64,000 nt of DNA, taken from Nomia melanderi (taxonomy: Eukaryota; Arthropoda; Insecta; Hymenoptera; Halictidae). Shown here piece by piece: positions 26,855 to 40,354 of the stretch (the stretch's first letter is position 1; each line of letters opens with the position of its first letter). The position numbers and the translations under genes were made by a program. A model generated the notes under the pieces. That model worked only from the letters and a program-made list of their open reading frames with translations. It made no database searches and was not told the origin of the DNA. The stretch lies in NCBI RefSeq assembly GCF_051020985.1, contig NW_027475143.1, positions 248,001 through 312,000 of the forward strand, in the 5' to 3' direction.

Positions 26855-27491
26855 AATTATCTGCAGGAGGCCCTGGCGCATGAATCTGTGCAACGGGAAC
26901 GACCTCGGACCACCAGGGGCCGAAAAAACCACCGTCTCATGGGGCCGGACACTCAGGGTCAGGGAAAAATCCAATATATATCTGGTGATATCTCGGGTAC
27001 TATTAGAGATAGCGCAGTAAACCAAAGTGAATTATCTGCAGGAGGCACTGGCGCATGAATCTGTGCAGCGGGAACGTCCTCGGACCTCCAGGGGCCGAGA
27101 CAACCACCGTCTTATGGGGCCGGACACTCAGGGTCAGGGTAAAATCCAATATATATCTGGTGATATCTCTGGTGCTATTACAGATAGCGCAATAAATCAA
27201 AGTGCATTGTCTGTAGGAGGCCCTGGCGCATGAATCTGTGCAGCGGGAACGACCTCGGACCACCAGGGGGCCGAGAAAACCACAGTCGCATGGGGCCGGA
27301 CACTCAGGGTCAGGGTAAAATCCAATATATATCTGGTGATATCTCTGGTGCTATTACAGATAGCGCAATAAATCAATGTGCATTGTCTGTAGGAGGCCCT
27401 GGCGCATGAATCTGTGCAGCGGGAACGACCTCGGACCACCAGGGGCCGAGAAATCCACAGTCGCATGGGGCCGGACACTCAGGGTCAGGGG
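26855..27491. repeat. Extra monomers between two duplicated blocks
   Basis: Between the end of the 5,779-offset match and the start of the 6,480-offset match lies an extra stretch; the offset grows by 701 bp, four monomers plus one base. The extra base is the five-G run at about 27,266-27,270. Two adjacent units share TCTCTGGTGCTATTACAG and CGCATGGGGCC forms, so local monomer duplication is the simplest origin. Confidence 0.78.
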
Positions 27492-29927
27492 AAAATCCAA
27501 TATATATCTGGTGATATCTCGGGTGCTATTACAGATAGCGCAATAAATCAAAGTGCATTGTCTGTAGGAGGCCCTGGCGCACGAATCTGTGCAGCGGGAA
27601 CGACCTCGGACCACCAGGGGCCGACAAAACCACCGTCCCGAGGGGCCGGACACTCAGGGTCTTGGAAAAATCCAATATATATCTGGCGATATCTTGAGTG
27701 CTATTAGAGATAGCGCAATAAACCAAAGTGAATTATCTGCAGGAGGCCCTGGCGCATGAATCTGTGCAGCGGGAACGACCTCGGACCACCAGGGGCCGAG
27801 AAAACCACCGTCCCGAGGCGCCGGACACTTAGGGTCAGTGAAAAATCCAATATATATCTGGTGATATCTCGGGTGCTATTTCAGATAGCGCAATAAATCA
27901 AAGTGCATTGTTTGTAGGAGGCCCTGGCGCCTGAATCTGTGCAGTGGGAACGATCTCGGACAACCAGGGGACGTGAAAACCACAGTCTCATGGGGTCGGA
28001 CACTCAGGGTCAGGGGAAAATCCAATATATATCTGGTTATATCTCGGGTGCAATTAGAGATAGCGCAATAAATCAAAGTGCATTGTCTGTAGGAGGCCCT
28101 GGCGCATGAATCTGTGCAGCGGGAACGACCTCGGACCAACATCGGCAGAGAAAACCACAGTCTCATGGGGTCGGACACTCAGGGTCAGGGAAAAATCCAA
28201 TATATATCTGGTGATATCTCGGGTACTATTACAGATAGCACAATAAATCAAAGTGCATTGTCTGTAGGAGGCCCTGGCGCATGAATCTGTGCAGCTCGGA
28301 CGACCTCGGAACACCATGGGCCGAGAAAACCACAGTCACATGGGGCCGGACACTCAGGGTCAGGGGAAAATCCAATATATATCTGGTGATATCTCGGGTG
28401 CTATTACAGATAGCGCAATAAATCAAAGTGCATTGTCTGTAGGAGGCCCTGGCGCATGAATCTGGCCAGCGGGAACGACCTCGGACCACCAAGGGCATAG
28501 AAAACCACCGTCTCATGGGGCCGGACACTCAGGGTCAGGGAAAAATCCAGTATATATCTGGTGATATCTCGGGTGCTATTACAGATAGCGCAATAAATCA
28601 AAGTGCATTGTCTGTAGGAGGCCCTGGCGCATGAATCTGTGCAGCTCGAACGACCTCGGACCACCGGGGCCCGAGAAAACCACCGTCTCATGGGGCCGGA
28701 CACTCAGGGACAGGGAATAATCCAATATATATCTGGTGATATCTCGGGTGCTATTAGAGATAGCGCAATAAACCAAAGTGAATTATCTGCAGGAGGCCCT
28801 GGCGCATGCATCTGTGCAGCGGGAGCGACCTCGGACCACCAGGCGCCGTGAAAACCACCGTCTCATGGGGCCGGACACTCAGGGTCAGGGGAAAATCCAA
28901 TATATATCTGGTGATATCTCGGGTGCTATTAGAGATAGCGCAATAAACCAAAGTGGATTATCTTCAGGAGGCCCTGGCGCATGCATCTGTGCAGAGGGAA
29001 CGACCTCGGACCACCAGGGGCCAAGAGAACCACCGTCTCATGGGGCCGGACACTCAGGGTCAGGGAAAAATCCAATATATATCTGGTGATATCTCGGGTG
29101 CTATTAGAGATAGCGCAATAAATCAAAGTGCATTGTCTGTAGGAGGCCCTGGCGCATGAATCTGGCCAGCGGGAACGACCTCGGACCACCAGGGGCCGAG
29201 AAAACCACCGTCTCATGGGGCCGGACACTCAGGGTCTGGGAAAAATCAAATATATATCTGGTGATATCTCGGGTGCTATTACAGATAGCGCAATAAATCA
29301 AAGTGCATTGTCTGTAGGAGGCCCTGGCGCATGAATCTGTGCAGCGGGATCGACCTCGGACCACGAGGGACCGAGAAAACCACCGTCTCATGGGGCCGGA
29401 CACTCAGGGTCAGGGGAAAATCCAATATATATCTGGTGATATCTCGTGTGCTATTAGAGATAGCGCAATAAACCAAAGTGCATTGCCTGTAGGCGGCCCT
29501 GCCGGATGAATCTGTGCAGCAGGAACGCCCTCGGACCACCAGGGGCCGAGAAAACCACCGTCCCGAGGGGCCGGACACTTAGGGTCAGTGAAAAATCCAA
29601 TATATATCTGGTGATATCTCGGGTGCTATTACAGATAGCTCAATAAATCAAAGTGAATTATCTGCAGGAGGCCCTGGCGCATGAATCTGTGCAACGGGAA
29701 CGACCTTGGACCACCAGGGGCCGAAAAAACCACCGTCTCATGGGGCCGGACACTCAGGGTCTGGGAAAAATCAAATATATATCTGCTGATATCTCGGGTG
29801 CTATTACAGATAGCGCAATAAATCAAAGTGCATTGTCTGTAGGAGGCCCTGGCGCATGAATCTGGCCAGCGGGAATGACCTTGGAACACGAGGGGCCGAG
29901 AAAACCACAGTCTCATGGGGCCGGACT
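27492..29927. repeat. 2,436-bp duplicated segment, copy 2 (partner 21,012-23,447)
   Basis: No difference seen from 21,012-23,447. After its right end the sequence continues as the GGACTCACAGG...AAAATGCAATAT monomer also found at about 24,845, so the junction at 29,928 joins two segments lying 1.4 kb apart in the first copy. Confidence 0.93.
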
Positions 29928-32900
29928 CACAGGGTCAGGGAAAAATGCAATATATATCTGGTGATATCTCGGGTGCCATTAGAGATAGCGCAATAAATCA
30001 AAGTGCGTTGTCTGTAGAATGCCCTGGCGCATGAATCTGTGCAGCGGGAACGTCCTCGGACCACCAGGGGCCGAGAAAACCACAGTCTCATGGGGCCGGA
30101 CACTCAGGGTCAGGGGAAAATCCAATATATATCTGGTGATATCTCGTGTGCTATTAGAGATAGCGCAATAAACCAAAGTGCATTGCCTGTAGGCGGCCCT
30201 GCCGGATGAATCTGTGCAGCAGGAACGCCCTCGGACCACCAGGGGCCGAGAAAACCACCGTCCCGAGGGGCCGGACACTTAGGGTCAGTGAAAAATCCAA
30301 TATATATCTGGTGATATCTCGGGTGCTATTACAGATAGCGCAATAAATCAAAGTGAATTATCTGCAGGAGGCCCTGGCGCATGAATCTGTGCAACGGGAA
30401 CGACCTCGGACCACCAGGGGCCGAGGAAACCACCGTCTCATGGGGCCGGACACTCAGGGTCAGGGAAAAATCCAATATATATCTGGAGATATCTCGGGTA
30501 CTATTACAGATAGCACAATAAATCAAAGTGCATTGTCTGTAGGAGGCCCTGGCGCATGAATCTGTGCAGCTCGGACGACCTCGGAACACCATGGGCCGAG
30601 AAATCCACAGTCACATGGGGACGGACACTCAGGGTCAGGGGAAAATCCAATATATATCTGGTGATATCTCGGGTGCTATTACAGATAGCGCAATAAATCA
30701 GAGTGCATTGTCTGTAGGAGGCCCTGGCGCATGAATCTGGCCAGCGGGAACGACCTCGGACCACCAAGGGCCGAGAAAACCACCGTCTCATGGGGCCGGA
30801 CACTCAGGGTCAGGGAAAAATCCGATATATATCTGGTGATATCTCGGGTGCTATTACATATAGCGCAATAAATCAAAGTGCATTGTCTGTAGGAGGCCCT
30901 GACGCATGAATCTGTGCAGCGAGAACGATCTCGGAACACCAGGGGCCGAGAAAAACACCGTCTCATGGGGCCGGACACTCAGGGTCAGGGGAAAATCCAA
31001 TATATATCCGGCGATATCTCGGGTGCTATTAGAGATAGCGCAACAAATCAAAGTGCTTTGTCTGTAGGAGGCCCTGGCGCATGAATCTGTGCAGCTCGAA
31101 CGACCTCGGACCACCAGGGGCCGAGAAAACCACTGTCTCATGGGGCCGGACACTCAGGGTCAGGGGAAAATCCAATATATATCTGGTGATATCTCGGGTG
31201 CTATTAGAGATAGCGCCATAAACCAAAGTGAATTATCTGCAGGAGGCCCTGGCGCATGCATATGTGCAGCGGGAACGACCTCGGACCACCAGGGGCCGAG
31301 AAATCCACCGTCTCATGGGTCCGGGCACTCAGGGTCCGGGAAAAATCAAATATATATCTGGTGATATCTCGGGTGTTATTACAGATAGCGCAATAAATCA
31401 AAGTGCATTGTCTGTAGGTGGCACTGGCGCATGAATCTGTGCAGCTCGAACGACCTCGGACAAACAGGGGCCGAGAAAGCCACCGTCTCATGGGGTCGGA
31501 CTGTCAGGGTCAGGGAAAAATCCAATATATATCTGGTGATATCTCGGGTGCTCTTAGAGATTGCGCAATTAATCAAAGTGCATTGTCTGCAGGAGGCCCT
31601 AGCGCATGAATATGTGCAGCGGGAACGACCTCGGACCACCAGGGGCCGAGAAAATCACCGTCTCATGGGGCCGGACTGTCAGGGTCAGGGAGAAATCCAA
31701 TATATATCTGGTGATATCTCGGGTGCTATTAGAGATAGCGCAATAAATCTAAAGTGCATTGTCTGCCGGAGGCCCTAGCACATGAATCTGTGCAGCGGGA
31801 ACGACCTCGGACCACCAGGGGCCGAGAAAATCACCGTCTCATGGGGCCGGACTGTCAGGGTTAGGGAAAAATCCGATATATATCTGGTGATGTCTCGGGT
31901 GCTATTAGAGATAGCGCAATAAACCAAAGTGAATTATCTGCAGGAGGCCCTGGCGCATGCATCTGTGCAGCGGGAACGACCTCGGACCACCAGGGGCCAA
32001 GAACACCACCGTCTCATGGGGCCGGACACTCAGGGACAGGGGAAAATCCACTATATACCTGGTGATATCTCGGGTGCTATTAGAGATAGCGCAATAAACC
32101 AAAGTGAATTATCTGCAGCAGGCCCTGGCGCATGAATCTGTGCAGCGGGAACGACCTCGGACCACCACGGGCCGAGAAAACCTCCGTCTCATGGGGCCGG
32201 ACACTCAGGGTCAGGGAATAATCCAATATATATCTGGTGATATCGCGGGTGCTATTACAGATAGCGCAATAAATCAAAGTGCATTGTCTGTAGGAGGCCC
32301 TGGCGCATGAATCTGGCCAGCGGGAACTACCTCGGAGCACCAGGTGCCGAGAAAACCACAGTCTCATGGGGCCGGACACTCAGGGTCAGGGAAAAATCCA
32401 ATATATATGTGGTGATATCTCGGGTGTTATTACAGATAGCGCAATAAATCAAAGTGCATTGTCTGTAGGTGGCACTGGCGCATGAATCTGTGCAGCTCGA
32501 ACGACCTCGGACAAACAGGGGCCGAGAAAGCCACCGTCTCATGGGGCCGGACACTCAGGGTCAGGGGAAAATCCAATATACATCTGGTGATATCGCGGGT
32601 GCTATTAGAGATAGCGCAATAAACCCAAGTGAGTTACCTGCAGGAGGCCCTGGCGCATGCATCTGTGCAGCGGGAACGACCACGGACCACCAGGGGGCGA
32701 GAAAACCACAGTCACATGGGGCCGGACACACAGGGTCAGGGGAAAATTCAATATATATCTGGTGATATCTCGGGTGCTATTAGAGATAGCGCAATAAATC
32801 AAAGTGCATTGTCTGTAGGAGGCCCTGGCGCATGAATCTGGCAAGCGGGAAAGCCCTCGGACCACCACGGGCCGAGAAAACCACCGTCTCATGGGGCCGG

Positions 32901-34803
32901 ACACTCAGGGTCACTGAAAAATCCAATATATATCTAGTGATATCTCGGGTGCTGTTTCAGATAGCGCAATAAATCAAAGTGCCTGGTCTGTAGGAGACCC
33001 TGGCGCATGAATCTGGCCAGCGTGAACGACCTCGGACCACCACGGGCCGAGAAAACCTCCGTCTCATGGGGCCGGACACTCAGGGTCAGGGAATAATCCA
33101 ATATATATCTGGTGATGTCGCGGGTGCTATTACAGATAGCGCAATAAATCAAAGTGCATTGTCTGTAGCAGGCCCTGGCGCATGAATCTGGCCAGCGGGA
33201 ACGACCTCAGACCACCAGGGGCCGAGAAAACCACAGTCTCATGGGGCCGGACACTCAGGGTCAGGGGAAAATCCAATATATATCTGGTGATATCTCGGGT
33301 GCTATTTGAGATAGCGCTATAAATCAAAGTGCATTGTCTGCAGGAAGCCCTGATGCATGATTCTGTGCAGCGGGAACGACCTCGGACCACCAGGGGCCGA
33401 GATAATCACCGTCTCATGGGGCCGGACTGTCAGGGTCGGGGAAAAATCCATTATATATCTGGTGATATCTCGGGTGCTATTAGAGATAACGCAATAAATC
33501 AAAGTGCATAGTCTGTAGGAGGCACTGGCGCATGAATCTGTGCAGCTGGAACGACCTCGGACAACCAGGGGCCGAGAAAGCCACCGTCTCATGCGGCCGG
33601 ACACTCAGGGTCGGGGAAAAATCCAATATATATCTGGTGATATCTCGGGTGCTATTAGAGATAGCGCAATAAATCAAAGTGCCTGGTCTGTAGGAGACCA
33701 TGGCGCATGAATCTGGCCAGCGTGAACGACCTCGGACAACCAGGGGCCGAGAAAACCACAGTCTCATGGGGCCGGACACTCAGGGTGAGGGAAAAATCCA
33801 ATATATATCTGGTGATATCTCGGGTGCTATTACAGATAGCGCAATAAACCAAAGTGAATTGTCTGCAGGAAGCCCTGGCGCATGAATCTGTTCAGCGGGA
33901 TCGACCTCGGACCACGAGGGACCGAGAAAACCACCGTCTCATGGGGTCGGACAATCAGGGACAGGGAAAAATCCAATATATATCTGGTGATATCTCGGGT
34001 GCTATTACAGATAGCGCAATAAATCAAAGTGCATTGTCTGTAGGAGGCCCTGGCGCATGAATCTGTGCAGCGGGATCGACCTCGGACCACCAGGGGCCGA
34101 GAAAATTACCGTCTCATGAGGCCGGACAGTCAGGGTCAGGGAAAAATCCAATATACATCTGGTGATATCCCGGGTGCTATTAGAGATAGCGCAATAAATC
34201 AAACTCCATTGTCTGCAGGAGGCCCTAGCGCTTGAATCTGTGCAGCGGGGTCGACCTCGGAAAACCAGGGGTCGAGAAAACCACCGAAACATGGGGCCGG
34301 GCTCTCAGGGTCAGGGAAAAATCCAATATATATCTGGTCATATCTCGGGTGCTATTACAGATAGCGCAATAAACCAAAGTGAATTATCTGCAGGAGGCCC
34401 TGGCGCATGAATCTGTGCAGCGGGAACGACCTCGGACCACCACGGGCCGAGAAAACCACCGTCTCATGGGGCCGGACACTCAGGGTCAGGGAATAATCCA
34501 ATATGTATCTGGTGATATCGCGGGTGCTATTACAGATAGCGCAATAAATCATAGTGCATTGTCTGTAGGTGGCACTGGCGCATGAATCTGTGCAGCTCGA
34601 ACGACCTCGGACAAACAGGGGCCGAGAAAGCCTCCGTCTCATGGGGTCGGACTGTCAGGGTCAGGGAAAAATCCAATATATATCTGGTGATATCTTGGGT
34701 GCTCTTAGAGATTGCGCAATTAATCAAAGTGCATTGTCTGCAGGAGGCCCTAGCGCATGAATATGTGCAGCGGAAACGACCTCGGACCACCAGGGGCCGA
34801 GAA

Positions 34804-34862
34804 AATTACAGATATTCGGAATCCGTCACCCAAGGTCATGCAAAAAACCAGCATATATCTGG
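34804..34862. repeat. Intermediate cassette
   Basis: AATTACAGATATTCGG start, AATCCGTCACCCAAGG middle and CATGCAAAAAACCAGCATAT end. The start agrees with the D and 14,843 forms; CCCAAGGTCATG agrees with the F form. Confidence 0.85.
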
Positions 34863-37253
34863 TGATGTCTCGGGTGCTATTACAGATAGCGCAATAAATC
34901 AAAGTGCATTGTCTCCAGGAAGCCCTGGCGCATGATTCGGTGCAGCGGGAACGACCTCGGACCACCAGGGGCCGAGAAAATCACCGTCGCATGGGGCCGG
35001 ACTGTCAGGGGCAAGGAAAAATCAAATATATATCTGGTGATATCTCGGGTGCTATTACAGATAGCGCAATAAATCAACGTGCATTGTCTGTAGGAGGCCC
35101 TGGCGCATGAATGTGTGCAGCGGGATCGACCTCGGACCACCAGGGGCCGAGAAAGTCACCGTTTCATGTGGCCGGACTGTCAGGGTCAGGGAAAAATCCT
35201 ATATATATCTGGTGATATCTCGGGTGCTATTACAGATAGCGCAATAAATCAAATTGCATTGTCTGCAGGAGGCCCTGGCGCATGAATCTGTGCAGCGGGA
35301 ACGACCTCGGACCAGCAGGGGCCGAGAAAATCACCGTCTCATGAGGCCGGGCTGTCAGGGTCAGGGAAAAATGAAATATCTATCTGGTGATATCTCGGGT
35401 GCTATTAGAGATAGCGCAATAAATCAAAGTGCATTGTCTGCAGGAGGCCCTAGCGCGTGAATCTGTGCAGCGGGAACGTCCTGGGACCACCAGGGGCCGA
35501 GAAAACTACCGTCTCATAGGGCCGGACACTCAGGGTCAGGGAAAAATCCAATATATATCTGGTGATATCTCGGGTGCTATTACAGATAGCGCAATAAATC
35601 AAAGTAAATAATTTGCAGGGAAACCTGGCGCATGAATCTGTGCAGCGGGGTCGACCTCGTGCCACGAGGGACCGAGAAAATCACCGTCTCATGGCGCCGG
35701 ACACTCAGGGTCAGGGAAAAATCCAATATATATCTGGTGATATCTCGGGTGCTATTAGAGATAGCGCAATAAATCAAAGTGAATTATCTGCAGGGGGCTC
35801 TGGCGCATGAATCTGTGCAGCGGGATCGACCTCGGACCACCAGGGGCCGAGAAAACCACCGACACATGGGGCCGGACACTCATGGTCAGGGAAAAATCCA
35901 ATATATATCTAGTGATATCTCGGGTGCTATTACAGATAGCGCAATAAACGAAAGTGAATTATCTGCAGGAGGCCCTGGCGCATGAATCTGTGCAGCGGGA
36001 ACGACCTCGGACCACCAGGGGCCGAGAAAACTACCGTCTCATGGGGCCGGACACTCAGAGTCAGGGAAAAATCCAATATATATCTGTTGATATCTCGGGT
36101 GCTATTATAGATGGCGCAATAAACCAAAGCGAGTTATCTGTAGGAGGCCCTGGCGCATGAATCTGTGCAGCGGGAACGACCTCGGACCACCAGGGGCCGA
36201 GAAAACCACAGTCTCATGGGGCCGGACACTCAGGGTCAGGGGAAAATCCAATATATATCTGGTGATATCTCGGGTGCTATTACAGATAGAGCAATAAATC
36301 AAAGTGCATTGTCTGTAGGAGGCCCTGGCGCATGAATCTGTGCAGCGGGAACAACCTCGGACCACCAGGGGCAGAGAAAACCACAGTCTCATGGGGCCGG
36401 ACACTCATGGTCAGGGCATAATCCAATATATATCTGGTGATATCTCGGGTGCTATTAGAGATAGCGCAATAAACCAAAGTGAATTATCTGCAGGAGGCCC
36501 TGGCGCATGCATCTGTGCAGCGGGAACGACCTCGGACCGCCAGGAGCCGAGAAAACCACCGTCTCATGGGCCCGGACACTCTGGGTCAGGGAAAAATCCA
36601 ATATATATCTGGTGATATCTCGGGTGCTATTATAGATAGCGCAATAAACCAAAGTGAGTTATCTGTAGGAGGCCCTGGCGCATGAATCTGTGCAGCGGGA
36701 ACGACCTCGGACCACCAGGGGCCGAGAAAACCACAGTCTCATGGGGCCGGACACTCAGGGTCAGTGAAAAATCCGATATATATCTGGTGATATCTCGGGT
36801 GCTATTAGTGATAGCGCAATAAACCAAAGTGAATTGTCTGCAAGAGGCCCTGGTGCATGAATCTGTGCAGCGGGAACGACCTCGGATCACCAGGGGCCGA
36901 GAAAACCACCATCTCATGGGGCCGGACACTCAGGTTCAGTGGAAAATCCAATATATATCTGGTGATATCTCGGGTGCTATTAGAGATAGCGAAATAAACC
37001 AAAGTGCATTGTCTGCAGGAAGCCCTGGCGCATGATTCTGTGCAGCGGGGACGACCTCGGACCACCAGGGGCCGAGAAAATCACCGTCTCATGGGGCCGG
37101 ACTGTAAGGGTCAGGGAAAAACCCAATATATATCTGGTGATATCTAGGGTGCTATTAGAGATACCGCAATAAATCAAAGTGCATTGTCTGTATGAGGCCC
37201 TGGCGAATGAATCTGTGGAGCAGGAACGACCTCGGACCACCAGGGGCCGAGAA

Positions 37254-37312
37254 AATTAGTGATATTCGGAATCCGTCGCCCAAGGTCATGTAAAAATGCA
37301 TCAAATATCTGG
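37254..37312. repeat. F cassette, leftmost copy
   Basis: First copy with the F-specific AATTAGTGATATTCGG start and AAAAATGCA end. Private changes are CCGTCGCCCAAGG and GCATCAAATATCTGG. Confidence 0.85.
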
Positions 37313-38868
37313 TGATATCTCGGTTGCTATTACAGATAGCGCAATAAATCAGAGTGCATTGTCTGTAGGAGGCCCTGGCGCATGAATCTGTGCAGCTCGG
37401 ACGACCTCGGAACACTATGGGCCGAGAAAACCACAGTCTCATGGGGCCGGACACTCAAGGTCAGGGGAAAATCCAATATATATCTGGTGATATCTCGGGT
37501 GCTATTAGAGATAGCGCAATAAACCAAAGTGAATTATCTGCAGGAGGCCCTGGCGCATGAATCTGTGCAACGGGAACGACCTCGGACCACCAGGGTCCGA
37601 GAAAACCACAGTCTCATGGGGCCGGACACTCAGGGTCAGGGGAAAATCCAATATATATCTGGTGATATCTCGGGTGCTATTACAGATGGCGCAAGAAACC
37701 AAGTGTTATCTGCAGGAGGCCCTGGCGCCTGAATCTGTGCAGCGGGAACGACCTCGGACCACCAGGGGCCGAAAAAACCACAGTCACATGGGGCCGGACA
37801 CTCAGGGTCAGGGGAAAATACCATATATATCTGGTGATATCTCGGGTGCTATTAGTGATAGCGCAATAAACCAAAGTGATTTGTCTGCAAGAGGCCCTGG
37901 TGCATGAATCTGTGCAGCGGGAACGACCTCGGATCACCAGGGGCCGAGAAAACCACCATCTCATGGGGCCGGACACTCAGGGTCAGGGGAAAATCCAATA
38001 TATATCTGGTGATATCTCGGGTGCTATTAGTGATAGCGCAATAAACCAAAGTGAATTATCTGCAGGAGGCCCTGACGCATGAATCTGTGCAGCGGGAACG
38101 ACCTCGGACCACCAGGGGCCGAGAAAACCACAGTCTCATGGGGCCGGACACACAGGGTCAGGGGAAAATCCAATATATATCTGGTGATATCTCGGGTGCT
38201 ATTACAGATAGCGCAATAAATCAATCGCATTGTCTGTAGGAGGCCCTGGCGCATGAATCTGTGCAGCGGGAACGACCTCGGACCACCAGGGGCCGAGAAA
38301 ACCACAGTCTCATGCGGCCGGACACTCAGGGTCTGGGGAAAATCCAATATATATCTGGTGATATCTCGGGTCCTATTACAGATAGGGAAATAAATCAAAG
38401 TGAATTATCTGCAGGAGGCCCTGGCGCCTGAATCTGTGCAGCGGGAACGACCTCGGACCACCAGGGGCCGAGAAAATCACCGTCTCATGGGGCCGGACTC
38501 TCATGGTCAGGGAAAAATCCAATATATATCTGGTGATATCTCGGGTGCTATTACAGATAGCGCAATTAACCAAAGTGAATGATCTGCAGGAGGCCCTGGC
38601 GCATGAATCTGTGCAACGGGAACGACCTCGGACCACCAGGAGCCGAGAAAACCACAGTCTCATGGGGCCGGACACTCAGGGTCAGGGCAAAATCCAATAT
38701 ATATCTGGTGATATCTCGGGTGCTATTAGAGATAGCGCAATAAACCAAAGTGAATTATCTGCAGGAGGCCCTGGCGCATGAATCTGTGCAGCGGGAACGA
38801 CCTCGGTCCACCAGGGGCCGAGAAAACCACCGTCTCATGGGGCTGGACACACAGGGTGAGGTAAATAT

Positions 38869-40354
38869 CCAATATATATCTGGTGATATCTCGGGTGCTA
38901 TTACAGATAGCGCAATAAATCAAAGTGCATTGTCAGTAGGAGGCCGTGGCGCATGAATCTGGGCAGCGGGAACGACCTCGGACCACCAGGGGCCGAGAAA
39001 ACCACCGTCTCATGGGGCCGGACACTCAGGGTCAGGGGAAAATCCAATATATATCTGGTGATATTTCGGGTGCTATTAGAGATAGCGCAATAAATCAAAG
39101 TGCATTGTCTGTAGGAGGCCCTGGCGCATGAATCTGTGCAGCGGGAACGACCTCGGACCACCAGGGGCCGAGAAAACCACAGTCTCATGGGGCCGGACAC
39201 TCAGGGTCAGGGGAAAATCCAATATATATCTGGTGATATCTCGGGTGCTATTAGAGATAGCGCAATAAACCAAAGTGAATTATCTGCAGGAGGCCCCGGC
39301 GCATGAATCTCTGCAACGGGAACGACCTCGGACCACCAGGGCCGAGAAAACCACAGTCTCATGGGGCCAGACACTCAGGGTCAGTGAAAAATCCAATATA
39401 TATCTGGTGATGTCTTGGGTGCTATTAGAGATAGCGCAATAAACCAAAGTGAATTATCTGCAGGAGGCCCTGGCGCATGAATCTGTGCAGCGGGAACGAC
39501 CTCGGACCTCCAGGGGCCGAGACATCCACCGTCTCATGCGGCCGGACACTCAGGGTCTGGGGAAAATCCAATATATATCTGGTGATATCTCGGGTCCTAT
39601 TACAGATAGCGAAATAAATCAAAGTGCATTGTCTGTAGGAGGCCCTGGCGCATGAATCTGTGCAGCGGGAACGACCTCGGACCACCAGGGGCCGAGAAAA
39701 CCACCGTTCATGGGGCCGGACACTCAGGGTCAGGGGAAAATCCAATATATATCTGGTGATATTTCGGGTGCTATTAGAGATAGCGCAATAAACGAAAGTG
39801 AATTATCTGCAGGAGGCACTGGCGCATGAATCAGTGCAGCGGGAACGACCTCGGACCACCAGGGGCCGAAAAAACCACCGTTTCATGGGGCCGGACACCC
39901 AGAGTCAGGGGAAATTCCTATATATATCTGGTGATATTTCGGGTGCTATTAGAGATAGCGCAATAAACCAAAGTGCATTGTCTGTAGGAGGCCCTGGCGC
40001 ATGAATTTGTGCAGCGGGAACGACCTCGAACCACCAGGGGCCGAGAAAACTACAGTCTCATGCGGCCGGACACTCAGGGTCTGCGGAAAATCCAATATAT
40101 ATCTGGTGATATCTCGGGTCCTATTACAGATAGGGAAATAAATCAAAGTGAATTATCTGCAGGAGGCCCTGGCGCATGAATCTGTGCAGCGGGAACGACC
40201 TCGGTCCACCAGGGGCCGAGAAAACCACCGTCTCATGGGGCTGGACACTCAGGGTGAGGGAAATATCCAATATATATCTGGTGATATCTCGGGTGCTATT
40301 ACAGATAGCGCAATAAATCAAAGTGCATTGTCAGTAGGAGGCCCTGGCGCATGA
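38869..40354. repeat. Zone 5 HOR block, copy 1 (partner 41,314-42,800)
   Basis: About 8.5 monomers. It has a private 1-bp deletion at about 39,340 (CCAGGGCCGAG), which changes the offset to its partner from 2,445 to 2,446. The right end is where GCATGAATCTGTGC here becomes GCATGATTCTATGC in the partner. Confidence 0.85.

Larger units (their letters stand above)
16149..31380. repeat. Zone 3: 14-monomer HOR and very recent kilobase duplications
   Basis: Zone 3 holds two adjacent 2,452-bp copies, a partial third copy at 25,269-26,854, and a 2.4-kb segment present at 21,012-23,447 and 27,492-29,927. Marker monomers include the CTCGGGGACC form with a 2-bp insertion (four copies) and the GCATTGCCTGTAGGCGGCCC form at about 18,451, 20,903, 23,003, 26,683, 29,483 and 30,183. 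Small indels in this zone are all insertions relative to 175 bp. Confidence 0.88.
31381..38868. repeat. Zone 4: irregular, diverse monomers
   Basis: About 43 monomers with many private substitutions and only short shared stretches. About 31,380-31,640 matches 34,531-34,791 (offset 3,151), with the AGGTGGCACTGGCGC, GGACAAACAGGGG and GATTGCGCAATTAATC forms; a piece of it also occurs at about 32,430-32,540. Two F-like cassettes lie at 34,804 and 37,254. A 1-bp insertion at 31,750 and 3- and 1-bp deletions at about 37,699 and 38,228 shift the phase. No non-satellite DNA is present. Confidence 0.83.

Noticed and set aside
21012..29927. Treating the perfect 2.4-kb duplication as certain biology
   Set aside because: Assembly of long satellites can create false exact copies. 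I list it as a feature because the sequence shows it, but cannot exclude an assembly artefact without reads.
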